Part shown: piece after piece, positions 47,411-56,166 of the stretch
How the letters are laid out: each line of letters begins with the position of its first letter
How positions within the stretch are numbered: position 1 is the stretch's first letter
Source: Dyella sp. GSA-30
GTDB taxonomy: Bacteria > Pseudomonadota > Gammaproteobacteria > Xanthomonadales > Rhodanobacteraceae
Length of the DNA stretch: 64,000 nt
Assembly: GCF_027924605.1 (NCBI RefSeq)
Contig: NZ_AP027042.1
Coordinates: 2,333,524 to 2,397,523, forward strand
Reading direction: 5' to 3'
Position numbers and translations under genes: made by a program
The notes under the pieces: generated by a model
The model's database searches: none
The model's input: only the letters and a program-made list of their open reading frames with translations
What the model was told of the DNA's origin: nothing

Positions 47411-47463
47411 TTTGCAAGCTCCCCTGGGGATGAGGTTGCCGAACGCACCGCTACAATGAGCGG

Positions 47464-48723
47464 ATGGATGCTTCGCGAAGTGATGTGCTTGTTCTGGGCG
47501 GTGGTGTTATTGGCCTCGCTTGTGCGCTGTATTTGTTGAAGGCGGGCGTGTCCGTTCGCCTGCTGGAGCAAGGTACGCCAGGTAGCGGCAGTTCGCATGG
47601 GAATTGCGGCACGATTACCCCCAGCCATGCCGCCCCCCTGGCCATGCCCGGCATGATCTCGGTGGCGATGCGCTCGATGCTGCGCGCCGACGCGCCGCTC
47701 TACCTCAATCCCCGGGTCGACCTGGACCGCGCGCGCTGGATGCTAGGTTTCGCCCGGCGCTGCAATTGGCGCGATTTCCACCATGCTGCCGCGGCTCGCT
47801 CGGCGATCCTGCAGCGCTCACGTCGCCTGATGGGCTCCTTGATCGAGCAGGAAGGGCTGCACTGCGAGTTCGTCGAGCGCGGTGAGCTCTATGTCTATCG
47901 CACCCGTAAGCTGCTGCACGCGGACGAGCGCCATCATGCGGCGGTACTGGACAAGCTGGGCGTGGAAGTACGCCGCCTGCATGGCGATCAGATCGCCGGC
48001 ATGGAGCCCGCGCTCAAGCCGGGCATCGTCGGCGGCCTGTACCACCCCGACGATGCGCAGCTCCGGCCCGATCGCTATGTGGCCGAGCTGGCGCGGCGCG
48101 TGCGCGAGTTGGGCGGGGTCATCGAAAGCGGTGCGCGCATCGATCAATTCGGTACTCAGGAAGGCCGCATCAGCCATGTCCGCACGACCCGTGGCGTGTT
48201 TTATGGCGACCGCGTCATCATGGCCCTGGGGGCCTGGTCGCCGCTGATGGGCAGGGAGTTGGGACTGCGCTTGCCGATGCAGCCGGGCAAGGGCTATTCG
48301 CTGACCTATAGCCGTCCCGCGCGGGTACCGCGCCATGCGCTGGTGCTGCGCGAGGCGGCCGTTTGTGTCACCACCTGGGGTAGCGGCTTTCGGCTGGGTA
48401 GCACGATGGAGTTCTCCGGCTACGACGAGGGCCTGAATCAGATCCGCTTGAATGCCTTGCGTCGCGCGGCTGCGGAAAGCCTGCACGAGCCGGTAGGGCC
48501 GGACCTGCAGGAAGAATGGTGGGGCTGGCGTCCGATGAGCATGGACGAGATTCCGATCATCGGTCCAAGCACGCGCTGGTCGAACCTGAGCCTGGCCACC
48601 GCGCACGGCATGCTGGGCATCAGCATGTCGGCGGCGACCGGTGAACTGGTCGCTGCGCAATTGACCGGCGCCACGCACGAGATCGATCCGATGCCTTATG
48701 CGCCTGCGCGGTTTGGTCTTTGA
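47464..48723 (+). CDS. dadA: D-amino-acid dehydrogenase-type FAD oxidoreductase
   Basis: A 419-residue DAO-family protein with the FAD-binding VLVLGGGVIGLACALYLLKAG at the N-terminus, SGSSHGNCG, and C-terminal WGWRPMSMDEIPIIGPS...HGMLGISMSAATG. It oxidises a D-amino acid or a related imino acid (D-hydroxyproline is an alternative) and passes electrons to the respiratory chain. No alanine racemase dadX neighbours it. It is followed by a long REP hairpin. Confidence 0.85.
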   Translation: MDASRSDVLVLGGGVIGLACALYLLKAGVSVRLLEQGTPGSGSSHGNCGTITPSHAAPLAMPGMISVAMRSMLRADAPLYLNPRVDLDRARWMLGFARRCNWRDFHHAAAARSAILQRSRRLMGSLIEQEGLHCEFVERGELYVYRTRKLLHADERHHAAVLDKLGVEVRRLHGDQIAGMEPALKPGIVGGLYHPDDAQLRPDRYVAELARRVRELGGVIESGARIDQFGTQEGRISHVRTTRGVFYGDRVIMALGAWSPLMGRELGLRLPMQPGKGYSLTYSRPARVPRHALVLREAAVCVTTWGSGFRLGSTMEFSGYDEGLNQIRLNALRRAAAESLHEPVGPDLQEEWWGWRPMSMDEIPIIGPSTRWSNLSLATAHGMLGISMSAATGELVAAQLTGATHEIDPMPYAPARFGL

Positions 48724-48730
48724 ATGAAAC

Positions 48731-48867
48731 CCTCAGAAAGCCTTCCTATTCGTCATCCCGGCGAAGGCCGGGATCCATTCCTCAGCGTCGATGCTTGCCA
48801 CATGCTGTCTGACAGGCGAGGACCGAGGAATGGATCCCGGCCTTCGCCGGGATGACGGAAGGCTGAG
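48731..48867. repeat. Long inverted repeat with REP cores after dadA
   Basis: Arms of about 50 nt: CCTCAG...GCCTTCC, then CGTCATCCCGGCGAAGGCCG at 48751-48770 and ATCCATTCCTC, are complementary to 48821-48867. The element forms a large hairpin of about 137 nt and may act as terminator or mobile REP (BIME-like) unit. Confidence 0.85.
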
Positions 48868-48962
48868 GTTTTTTCCAGGGTTCCCAAAGATCATTCCTGT
48901 CAGCATTGACACCCCTTTAAAGCCCCCGCCACTAACGTGCACGCCATGAACAGGAGACACCG

Positions 48963-50309
48963 ATGGCCGAGAGTTTCGATCTGATCGTATTGGGTGCGGG
49001 CTCGGGCGGCCTGGCCACCGCCATCCGCGCCGCGCGCCATGGTGCGCGTGTTGCGATGCTCGATTCGGGCATGCTGGGCGGTACCTGCGTCAATGTCGGC
49101 TGCGTGCCGAAAAAGGCCTTATGGTTTGCCGCGCAGCTGGCCCACGCGCAGGAACTGGCAGGCGAGTACGGGTTTTCGTCGACGCCAGGTCCGTTCAACT
49201 GGGAACATTTTCGCCAGCTTCGCACGGACTATATCGACGGCATCAAGGGGCGCTATCAAAAGCGGCTTGACGAAGTCGGTGTGCATTGGCGTCGCGAAGC
49301 GGGACGTTTCGTCTCCAACGATACGATCGCTACCAGCAGCGGCGACGAACTGAGTGCAAAGCAGATCGTGATCGCGACCGGTGCACGCCCGCATCGCATC
49401 GACGTGCCGGGGTTCGAGCTGGGGCTGATCTCCGACGACATGTTTGCCTTGCACGAACAGCCCAGGCGCATCGGGATTGTCGGCGGCGGATACATTGCGA
49501 TGGAGTTCGCCGGTTTGCTGCGGGCGCTGGGCAGCGAGGTCACGGTGCATGCGCGCGGTCGCCTGCTTGGCGGCTTCGATATGGAAATGGTCGGTGAGCT
49601 CGAGCAGCGCATGACGGAGCAGGGCATCCGGTTCAGTCGCGATGTCCAGGTGCGCGGACTGCATCAGGTCGATGGTCAGCTGATGCTCGACGACGCGACC
49701 ACCGGCGGCTGCGGCCCTTATGATGCGGTGCTGTGGGCGATCGGGCGCGTGCCCAATACCGAGTCGCTGGATCTGGACGCCGTAGGTGTCAAGCTGGGCA
49801 AGTATGGTCGCATCCTGGTCGACGCCTGGCAAAACACCAATGTGCCGGGCGTCAGTGCCGTCGGTGACGTATGCGAAAACCGTGAGCTGACGCCTGTTGC
49901 CGTCGCCGCGGGCCGGCGTCTGGCCGACCGCCTGTTCGGCGGCAAACCCGATGCGCGGCTGGAGCACAAGCACATCGCCAGCGTGGTTTTTGCCGAGCCG
50001 CCGCTGGCGATGGTCGGCATGACCGAGGAACAGGCCAGGGCGCTGCACGGCACGGATGTGCGGATTTATCGCACGCGTTTCTCACCGATGCAGTGGGCCG
50101 TGGCCAAGCATCCCGGGCAGACCGTGATGAAGCTGGTCTGTGTCGGCCCGGAGGAGCTGGTGGTCGGAGTTCACGTGCTCGGCCTGGGAGCCGAGGAGAT
50201 GATGCAGGGCTTCGCCGTGGCGATGAAACTGGGCATGCGCAAGCGCGATCTGGACGACACGGTGGCAATCCACCCGAGTTCGGCCGAAGAACTCGTACTG
50301 ATGACTTAA
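48963..50309 (+). CDS. gor: Glutathione-disulfide reductase
   Basis: A 448-residue flavoprotein with LGAGSGGLATAIRAA (FAD), redox pair GGTCVNVGCVPKK (near residue 42), NADPH site IGIVGGGYIAMEFAGLLRALG and the C-terminal catalytic HPSSAEE. It keeps glutathione reduced with NADPH. The length is normal. hutG follows after 10 nt. Confidence 0.95.
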   Translation: MAESFDLIVLGAGSGGLATAIRAARHGARVAMLDSGMLGGTCVNVGCVPKKALWFAAQLAHAQELAGEYGFSSTPGPFNWEHFRQLRTDYIDGIKGRYQKRLDEVGVHWRREAGRFVSNDTIATSSGDELSAKQIVIATGARPHRIDVPGFELGLISDDMFALHEQPRRIGIVGGGYIAMEFAGLLRALGSEVTVHARGRLLGGFDMEMVGELEQRMTEQGIRFSRDVQVRGLHQVDGQLMLDDATTGGCGPYDAVLWAIGRVPNTESLDLDAVGVKLGKYGRILVDAWQNTNVPGVSAVGDVCENRELTPVAVAAGRRLADRLFGGKPDARLEHKHIASVVFAEPPLAMVGMTEEQARALHGTDVRIYRTRFSPMQWAVAKHPGQTVMKLVCVGPEELVVGVHVLGLGAEEMMQGFAVAMKLGMRKRDLDDTVAIHPSSAEELVLMT

Positions 50310-50319
50310 ACTTGCCGGT

Positions 50320-51156
50320 ATGACCACGCACACCTTGCATCGCGGCACTGCGCCGCTCCTGATCAGCCTGCCGCACGACGGTAGCCATATACCGCCCGAT
50401 ATCGCCGAGCGCATGACGCCGAGGGCGCAGCGTTCCATCGATACCGACTGGCATGTCGGGCGCTTGTACGAGTCGCTGGCGCACCAACTCGGCGCCAGTG
50501 TGATCAAGCCGGTGGCATCGCGCTACGTCGTCGATTTGAATCGGCCAGCCGACGGCCATGCGCTGTATCCGGGTCGCAAGGAGACCGGCCTGGTGTCGAC
50601 CATCGGTTTCGACGGCGAACCTTTGTACCTGGAAGGTGCCGAGCCGGACGAGAAAGAAATTCAACGGCGAGTAAATGATTTCTGGCAGCCCTATCACCAG
50701 GCGCTGGCGCAGGAAGTTGCGCGGTTGCGCCACGAGCACGGCCGTCTGGTGCTGTGGGAAGGTCATTCCATCCGCAGCCATGTGCCGATGTTGTTCGACG
50801 GACAGCTCCCTGATTTCAACCTCGGCACCGCCGAAGGAGCGAGCTGCGGAGCGGCTCTGCAGCAGCGCCTGGAAGCCTGTCTGAAGGCGCAGTCGCGTTA
50901 CAGCTTCGTGGTCAATGGCCGCTTCAAGGGCGGTTACATCACACGGCAATTTGGCCGCCCTCAGGATGGGGTCGAAGCGGTTCAACTGGAGCTCGCCCAG
51001 CTCAACTACATGGACGAAGACAGCCTGGCCTATGACGAAGAAAAGGCCGTGCAGACCCAGGCGCTGATCCTGCAATTGCTTCAGTGCTGCATCGTCGAAG
51101 CGCAAGAAAATGCGAATCAGGATCCGCCTTTCGGAAAGTCAATGACCCCGTTGTAA
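50320..51156 (+). CDS. hutG: N-formylglutamate deformylase
   Basis: A 278-residue member of the N-formylglutamate amidohydrolase family: PLLISLPHDGSHIP, DTDWHVGRLY, RYVVDLNRP, LWEGHSIRS and NGRFKGGYITR are signature blocks. It releases glutamate and formate at the end of one histidine-degradation route. No other hut gene is near; it lies directly downstream of gor. Confidence 0.93.
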   Translation: MTTHTLHRGTAPLLISLPHDGSHIPPDIAERMTPRAQRSIDTDWHVGRLYESLAHQLGASVIKPVASRYVVDLNRPADGHALYPGRKETGLVSTIGFDGEPLYLEGAEPDEKEIQRRVNDFWQPYHQALAQEVARLRHEHGRLVLWEGHSIRSHVPMLFDGQLPDFNLGTAEGASCGAALQQRLEACLKAQSRYSFVVNGRFKGGYITRQFGRPQDGVEAVQLELAQLNYMDEDSLAYDEEKAVQTQALILQLLQCCIVEAQENANQDPPFGKSMTPL

Positions 51157-51289
51157 GAACGTGTATTGCCGGCACGAAAAATCTCGTTTCTCAACGTAAA
51201 AACCAGTGCTATGTTGGTGCCGTCGCGCCGCCCGAGCACGCCGGGTTCCGGCCGGGTCCGCGGCACTCAAACGCCCGAGGCATACCACC

Positions 51290-51472
51290 ATGCGTAAACT
51301 TGCGATCGCTCTCATGCTCGTCGCCGGTGTGGCTCTTTCCGGTTCGGTGATCGCCGCAACCGCGCCTGCGCCCGCTACCGGTCACCACACGGTGCTGGCG
51401 AAAAAGTCCGCCACCAAGCATCACCAGAAGCAGCACCATCACAAGGCGGCCAAGGCAGCGAAGACGGCATAA
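51290..51472 (+). CDS. Small Asr-like secreted protein
   Basis: A 60-residue protein with a signal peptide (MRKLAIALMLVAGVALSGSVIAA) and a mature part of Ala, Thr, Lys, His and Gln (TGHHTVLAKKSATKHHQKQH...). This resembles the N-terminal part of acid-shock protein Asr, with its TTxxHHKK segments. The gene has its own terminator. A comparable gene is at 22711. Function is inferred from composition. Confidence 0.78.
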   Translation: MRKLAIALMLVAGVALSGSVIAATAPAPATGHHTVLAKKSATKHHQKQHHHKAAKAAKTA

Positions 51473-51498
51473 CCCGTTCCGCGTTCCAGGGCACGTTG

Positions 51499-51533
51499 AA
51501 AACCCCGACAGCGTTACCGCTGCCGGGGTTTTT
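51499..51533. terminator. Rho-independent terminator
   Basis: AACCCCGACAGCG and CGCTGCCGGGGTT pair with one mismatch around a TTAC loop and are followed by T residues on the plus strand; it lies between convergent genes. Confidence 0.9.
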
Positions 51534-51544
51534 GTTTGTGCGGA

Positions 51545-51961
51545 TCAGTCAAAGGCCGCGACGCACTTCAGTTCGATGGCGATCGGCGTAGGCAGTGCAG
51601 TGATGCCGAGAGTCGTACGCGCGGCATCGACGCCGGCGAAATGCTCGGCATAGAGACGGTTGTAGCTTGGAAAGTCGCGCGCCATATCGGTTAGGTACAC
51701 GGTCACGTCGACCAGGTTTTCCCATCGTGCGCCGGCCGCTTCAAGCACCGCGCGGACATTGGCAAATACCTGCCTGCATTGAGCTTCGATGTCGTAAGCC
51801 ACCAGGGTGCCGTGGGCATCGTAGACATTGCCCGGAATGGTGTTGTCCGAAGGCTGGCGCGGACCGACGCCGGAAAGAAACAGCAGCTTGCCCACGCGGC
51901 GTGCGTGCGGATACGCACCGACCGGCGCAGGTGCCGTTGAGGTGCGAATGATATCGCTCAT
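51545..51961 (-). CDS. RidA-family enamine/imine deaminase, 2-aminomuconate deaminase-like
   Basis: A 138-residue RidA-fold protein with the substrate Arg in AARTTLGITALPTPIAIELKCVA. The C-terminal ALPTPIAIELK pattern fits the aminomuconate deaminase branch better than generic RidA. It would turn 2-aminomuconate into 4-oxalocrotonate. It overlaps the carbonic anhydrase gene by 4 bp. The aldehyde dehydrogenase two genes upstream is consistent with this assignment. Confidence 0.75.
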   Translation of the reverse strand: MSDIIRTSTAPAPVGAYPHARRVGKLLFLSGVGPRQPSDNTIPGNVYDAHGTLVAYDIEAQCRQVFANVRAVLEAAGARWENLVDVTVYLTDMARDFPSYNRLYAEHFAGVDAARTTLGITALPTPIAIELKCVAAFD

Positions 51962-52626
51962 CGCTCCGTTCCAGGCATGGCGAGCAGGCGTTCGATCGCG
52001 TGATCGTAGGAAGATCGCGTGCTTTCACGCGAATTGATATGCAGGTCCAGGTCCTTGATGCGGCCGTCGAACAGGCTGTAGCACCATGCATGCACCGACA
52101 GTTGCTGGCCGCGTTCCCAGGCGTCCATCACGGTAGTGGTCTGGCACACGTTGATGACTTGCTCGATCACATTGAGTTCGCACAGGCGCGAATTGCGCAT
52201 CTGCATCAGATCGATGCCCGCCAACATGCCTGCATGTTTGATCGCCACATCGCTGACGTGGCGCAACCAATTATCGACCAACCCCAGTCGCCGATCGTCC
52301 AGCACGGCTTGGATACCGCCGCAGCCGTAATGGCCGACGACGAGAATATGTTCGACTTTCAGCACATCGACGGCGAACTGGATCGCGCTGAGGCAGTTAA
52401 GGTCCGAGTGCGAGACCACGTTCGCGACATTGCGCTGGACGAAGATTTCGCCCGGCGGCAGGTCGACGATCTGTGTCGCGGGCACGCGCGAATCGGAGCA
52501 GCCGATCCAAAGATACTTGGGAGCCTGTTGTTGCGCGAGCCGCTCGAAAAAGTGCGGATCCTGCTCGCGCACCGATGCGGACCAGATGCGGTTGCTGTCG
52601 AGCAGAGGTTGCAATGGGTTGGTCAC
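51958..52626 (-). CDS. can: Beta-class carbonic anhydrase Can
   Basis: A 222-residue protein with zinc ligands in CSDSRVP and HYGCGG, and the E. coli Can-like features FVHRNVAN (here FVQRNVAN) and DLNCLSAIQFAVDVL. It interconverts CO2 and bicarbonate. GTG 52626 is the likely start, 10 nt after the ALDH stop; the upstream frame runs inside that gene. The close packing with RidA and ALDH suggests a role in removing CO2 or supplying bicarbonate for that pathway. Confidence 0.93.
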   Translation of the reverse strand: MTNPLQPLLDSNRIWSASVREQDPHFFERLAQQQAPKYLWIGCSDSRVPATQIVDLPPGEIFVQRNVANVVSHSDLNCLSAIQFAVDVLKVEHILVVGHYGCGGIQAVLDDRRLGLVDNWLRHVSDVAIKHAGMLAGIDLMQMRNSRLCELNVIEQVINVCQTTTVMDAWERGQQLSVHAWCYSLFDGRIKDLDLHINSRESTRSSYDHAIERLLAMPGTER

Positions 52627-52636
52627 GATAGCGATC

Positions 52637-54088
52637 TCAATAGCGAATGCAGATATTTTTCGGCTCGGTGAAGAAGCGCAGCGCTTCTTCGCCACCCTCG
52701 CGGCCCAGGCCCGATTGCTTGGTGCCGCCGAAGGGCGTGCGCAGGTCGCGCAGCAGCCAGCAGTTGATCCAGACGATGCCGAAATCGAGTTCCGCGCCAA
52801 CGCGATGCGCGCGTGAGAGATCGGTCGTCCACAGCGATGCGGCCAGGCCGTAACCGGTGCCGTTGGCGATAGCGATGGCTTCGGCCTCATCGTCGAATGG
52901 AATCAGGCTGACGACCGGACCGAAGATTTCCTGTTGATTGGTAACCGCATCCGGCGCGAGGCCTTCGATGACCGTCGGTGCAACGTACCAGCCGTTGGCG
53001 CAGCGGCCATCCAGTTGCACGGCATGTCCGCCGCAAAGTATGTCGCCGCCTTCCTCGCGCGCCTGCGCGATGCAGCCCATGACCTTGTCGAAATGCTCTT
53101 TGGATACCAGAGCGCCCAGATCGCTGGTCGCTTCATTCGGATCGCCGACGCGCAAGGCGCGCACACGCTCCAGATAACGTTCGCGAAAATTCGCGTAGAT
53201 CGAGCGTTGCACCAGCAGTCGCGAACCGCACAGGCAAATTTCGCCTTGGTTGGCAAAGCCCGAGCGCACGATGGTGTCGAGGTTGGCGTCGCTCAGCTCC
53301 GCATCCGCAAAGACGATGGCGGGATTCTTCCCACCCATTTCCAGCGACACTTTCTTAAATTGCGTCGCCGTTGCCGTCGCGATCATCTCGCCCGTACGCG
53401 TGCTGCCGGTAAACGAAACAGCCTTGACCTGACGGTGCTCGATCAGCGGTTGCCCAACGCCGGGCCCTCGTCCTTGCACGATGTTGAATACGCCCGGTGG
53501 CAGGCCGGCTTCGATGGTCAACTCGCCGAGCAGTGCCGCCGTGCAGGGGGTTATTTCCGAAGGCTTGGCGACGACGGTATTGCCTGCGGCGAGCGCTGGC
53601 GCGATCTTCCAGGTGAACAGGTACAGCGGGAGATTCCACGGGCTGATGCAGCCGACGACGCCCAGCGGCTGGCGCAAGGTGTAGTTGATCGCACCCAGTT
53701 CCATCGCATGCGACTGGCTGCTCCACGACACGATGGCCGCGGCAAAGTAGCGAAGGTTGCTGACGGCGCGTGGAATATCCAGGCTTCGCGCCAAGGCCAG
53801 GGGCTTGCCGCTGTCGCGCGACTCCAGTGCGGCGAACTCCTCCACGCGCGCTTCGACCAGATCGGCCAGGCGATGCAACAGATGGCTGCGATTATCCGCG
53901 GACGTGGCGGCCCAAGCCGGTGCCGCGCGCCGTGCGGCAGCTACGGCCGCATCGATGTCGCTCGCATCGGAATCGGGGCATTGCGCAAAGACCGCGCCGG
54001 TTGCCGGTTCGAACACGTCCAGCCAGCGGTTGGCGCGCGGTGCTTCAAGGCGACCGTCGATAAGATTGGCGAGGCGCTTGGGTGACAT
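52637..54088 (-). CDS. Aldehyde dehydrogenase, 2-aminomuconic/2-hydroxymuconic semialdehyde type
   Basis: A 483-residue NAD-dependent ALDH. The catalytic Glu is in LEMGGKN and the Cys in GEICLCGS; NLPLYLFTWKIAPALAAGNTVVAKPSE and FFTEPKNICI at the C-terminus agree with the muconic-semialdehyde subgroup (ALDH8A1/DmpC/XylG). It probably oxidises 2-aminomuconic semialdehyde in tryptophan-kynurenine breakdown. Carbonic anhydrase and RidA follow; a SDR gene precedes it by about 60 nt. Confidence 0.85.
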   Translation of the reverse strand: MSPKRLANLIDGRLEAPRANRWLDVFEPATGAVFAQCPDSDASDIDAAVAAARRAAPAWAATSADNRSHLLHRLADLVEARVEEFAALESRDSGKPLALARSLDIPRAVSNLRYFAAAIVSWSSQSHAMELGAINYTLRQPLGVVGCISPWNLPLYLFTWKIAPALAAGNTVVAKPSEITPCTAALLGELTIEAGLPPGVFNIVQGRGPGVGQPLIEHRQVKAVSFTGSTRTGEMIATATATQFKKVSLEMGGKNPAIVFADAELSDANLDTIVRSGFANQGEICLCGSRLLVQRSIYANFRERYLERVRALRVGDPNEATSDLGALVSKEHFDKVMGCIAQAREEGGDILCGGHAVQLDGRCANGWYVAPTVIEGLAPDAVTNQQEIFGPVVSLIPFDDEAEAIAIANGTGYGLAASLWTTDLSRAHRVGAELDFGIVWINCWLLRDLRTPFGGTKQSGLGREGGEEALRFFTEPKNICIRY

Positions 54089-54150
54089 CGCGCAAGCTTA
54101 TAGGCTGCGTGGCGAGAATGCACCGGACGCCCGCGTACAGGCGCTGGAGC

Positions 54151-54942
54151 TCAGCTCAACGAGCGTGTGCGCCCGCCATCCACGGCGATACTTACGCCAT
54201 TCACATAAGCCGCCGCTGGCGTGCTCAGGAAAGCGATGACTGCGGCTACCTCGGACGGCTCGCCAAAACGACGCGCGGGGACGGCGGCCAGCATGCCGGT
54301 GGCGACTTCTTCCGCGCCGCGCCCGGTGCTCGACGCCTGACCTTGCAGCAGGCTGTTCAAGCGATCGGTGCGTGTATAGCCGGGCAGCACGTTGTTGACC
54401 GTGATGCCGTCGGGGCCGAGCTCGCCCGCCAGGGTCTTCGACCAGCCGGCCATCGCCGCGCGTACCGTATTGGATACGCCCAGGCTGGCGATCGGCTCTT
54501 TGACCGAGGTGGAGATGACATTGACGATGCGGCCGTAATGGCTGTTGCGCATGCCGGGCACGAAGGCCTGGACCAGCGACTGGGCCGCGAGCAGATGCTG
54601 CCGAAAGGCAGCCTCGAACGCTTCCGGTACCGCAGTGATCGCCGGGCCGGCCGGCGGGCCGCCGGTGTTGTTGATCAGGATATGTACCGGGTTTCCAGCG
54701 GCGACATCCGCCGCCACGGCGAGCAGGGCGGTGGTGTCCAGCATGTCGGCGGTGCGCCAGGCATGTTGCTGGTCGGCGCTCTTGCGCGGCAATAGCTCGA
54801 CCAGTTCCTTCAGGGCATCGGTCGACCGAGCCAGCACGGTGACGTTCGCCCCCAGCTCCGCCAGCTCGATAGCGGTGGCGCGGCCGATACCTTGCGATGC
54901 GCCGCAGACGAAAGCATGGCGTCCGGTCAGATCCAGTTGCAT
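54151..54942 (-). CDS. SDR-family protein with atypical active site
   Basis: A 263-residue Rossmann protein with the cofactor loop GASQGIGRA and the NTGGPP loop. The usual catalytic YxxxK is replaced: LGVSNTVRAAM aligns Ser and Arg with Tyr and Lys. The rest (VNNVLPGYTRTDR, GEPSEVAAVIAFLSTPAAAYVNG) is normal. Members with SNxxR form a known atypical SDR group. Its reaction is unknown. It lies just upstream of the ALDH gene on the same strand. Confidence 0.85.
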   Translation of the reverse strand: MQLDLTGRHAFVCGASQGIGRATAIELAELGANVTVLARSTDALKELVELLPRKSADQQHAWRTADMLDTTALLAVAADVAAGNPVHILINNTGGPPAGPAITAVPEAFEAAFRQHLLAAQSLVQAFVPGMRNSHYGRIVNVISTSVKEPIASLGVSNTVRAAMAGWSKTLAGELGPDGITVNNVLPGYTRTDRLNSLLQGQASSTGRGAEEVATGMLAAVPARRFGEPSEVAAVIAFLSTPAAAYVNGVSIAVDGGRTRSLS

Positions 54943-54964
54943 GAAAGATTCCTTGCCGTGGGTG

Positions 54965-55282
54965 TCAGCGCGCGGACCATTGCAGCGCCAGGGCGCCGAA
55001 CCAGCAGATCCACGCGAGCCATGGAGCGTAGCGCCAGACGCGTCGCCACTGGGTGACGGCCTTATCTTCGAGTGCGGGCAGTACCGGCGAGCGCAGCGCC
55101 AGCTGCAAACGCATCCATATCCGCACGGCACCGACTTTGCCGCCGCCTTCGGGCACGGCAATGATGTTCCATTCGTGCGGATGGCGGACACGCAGCAGCG
55201 ACGCGATACGCACCTGCGCGACAAAGTGCAGCAGAAAGAAGATCACCCCCACGACGAGCAGGGACAGATAGATTTCGATCAT
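54965..55282 (-). CDS. Small membrane protein of unknown function
   Basis: A 105-residue protein with an N-terminal helix (IYLSLLVVGVIFFLLHFV) and a C-terminal helix (WRYAPWLAWICWFGALAL) flanking a basic loop. I do not recognise the family. It overlaps the MalM-like gene by 4 bp and lies 22 nt before the SDR gene. Confidence 0.7.
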   Translation of the reverse strand: MIEIYLSLLVVGVIFFLLHFVAQVRIASLLRVRHPHEWNIIAVPEGGGKVGAVRIWMRLQLALRSPVLPALEDKAVTQWRRVWRYAPWLAWICWFGALALQWSAR

Positions 55283-56160
55283 GGCTTGGTGCTGCCGCCG
55301 CTAGCGGTGCCGCCATCGCCCGATGAGGATGACGAGCTGCTGCTCGTCTTGGCGGAGTTGCTGCCCGAATCGGACCACAGCGGCACCGGAATGACATCGC
55401 GCAGCGTCTTGAGCACGCCGTCGCCCGCGGGCGCTTTGCCGCAGACCGCATTGTCGACCGCGCCGGCATAGGCCTTGTCCATCATGCCGACCCACAATAT
55501 GCCGTCGGGACCATGCGGGATCTTGAAGCTGCCGGCCGCACTCATGTTGACCGGTGCTTCGGCGGAGAACGCGGCGGGCGACTGTTCCCAATAGGTGTTG
55601 CTCGCCTGTTGCGCGGCCGAGCTGAACACGACGATATAGCGTGCCTTGGGGTTCTTGACCTCGAAGCTGCCGAATGCGCCGGTGGTGTCGTCGCTCCAGC
55701 CCACATGTTCGCAAAGCTTCACATCCTGCTGCTCGTCCACAGGTTGGAACGCTTCGTCGAGCAAGACCACCGTAGGCGCAAACAGATAGCTGCTGCGCAA
55801 CCAGCGTCCGTTCAATTCGGACTTCAAGCCGATGCGATAGGGCAGCTTGCCGTCGACGGGCAAGCGGAAACTCAGAAAGTAACTACGCTGGCCGTTGAGG
55901 CTGAAGACCGAGCTGCCCGGGCCCAGCTCGAATTTCTGCGGGCTCCAGGGCAACTGGCTCTGATAGGAGAAGTCCGCAAAGCTGGTGCAGCAGGGCGTAG
56001 CGTCCTGCAGCGTTTTCTTGGCCAGGTCGAGCTGGCCCGTCGGGTTCTCCGGCGGGCGAAAATTGGGCGGCACCAGCTTTTTGACGCTATGGCAGCCGCC
56101 TAGCAGCGCAATGAGCAGAATCGTGGGGAAAACGACTAGGTATCGATGGCGCATGGACAC
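55279..56160 (-). CDS. MalM-like lipoprotein (tentative)
   Basis: A 293-residue protein with a lipobox (LLGGC, Cys near residue 23). After it comes CCTSFADFSYQSQLPW and LFAPTVVLLDEAFQPVDEQ, reminiscent of the SVFAPNVLILDQNMTPS block of the maltose operon periplasmic protein MalM. The C-terminus is a Ser/Gly-rich tail. No maltose genes are nearby. Start 56160 or the second ATG at 56154. Function unknown. Confidence 0.6.
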   Translation of the reverse strand: MSMRHRYLVVFPTILLIALLGGCHSVKKLVPPNFRPPENPTGQLDLAKKTLQDATPCCTSFADFSYQSQLPWSPQKFELGPGSSVFSLNGQRSYFLSFRLPVDGKLPYRIGLKSELNGRWLRSSYLFAPTVVLLDEAFQPVDEQQDVKLCEHVGWSDDTTGAFGSFEVKNPKARYIVVFSSAAQQASNTYWEQSPAAFSAEAPVNMSAAGSFKIPHGPDGILWVGMMDKAYAGAVDNAVCGKAPAGDGVLKTLRDVIPVPLWSDSGSNSAKTSSSSSSSSGDGGTASGGSTKP

Positions 56161-56166
56161 TTGAGT

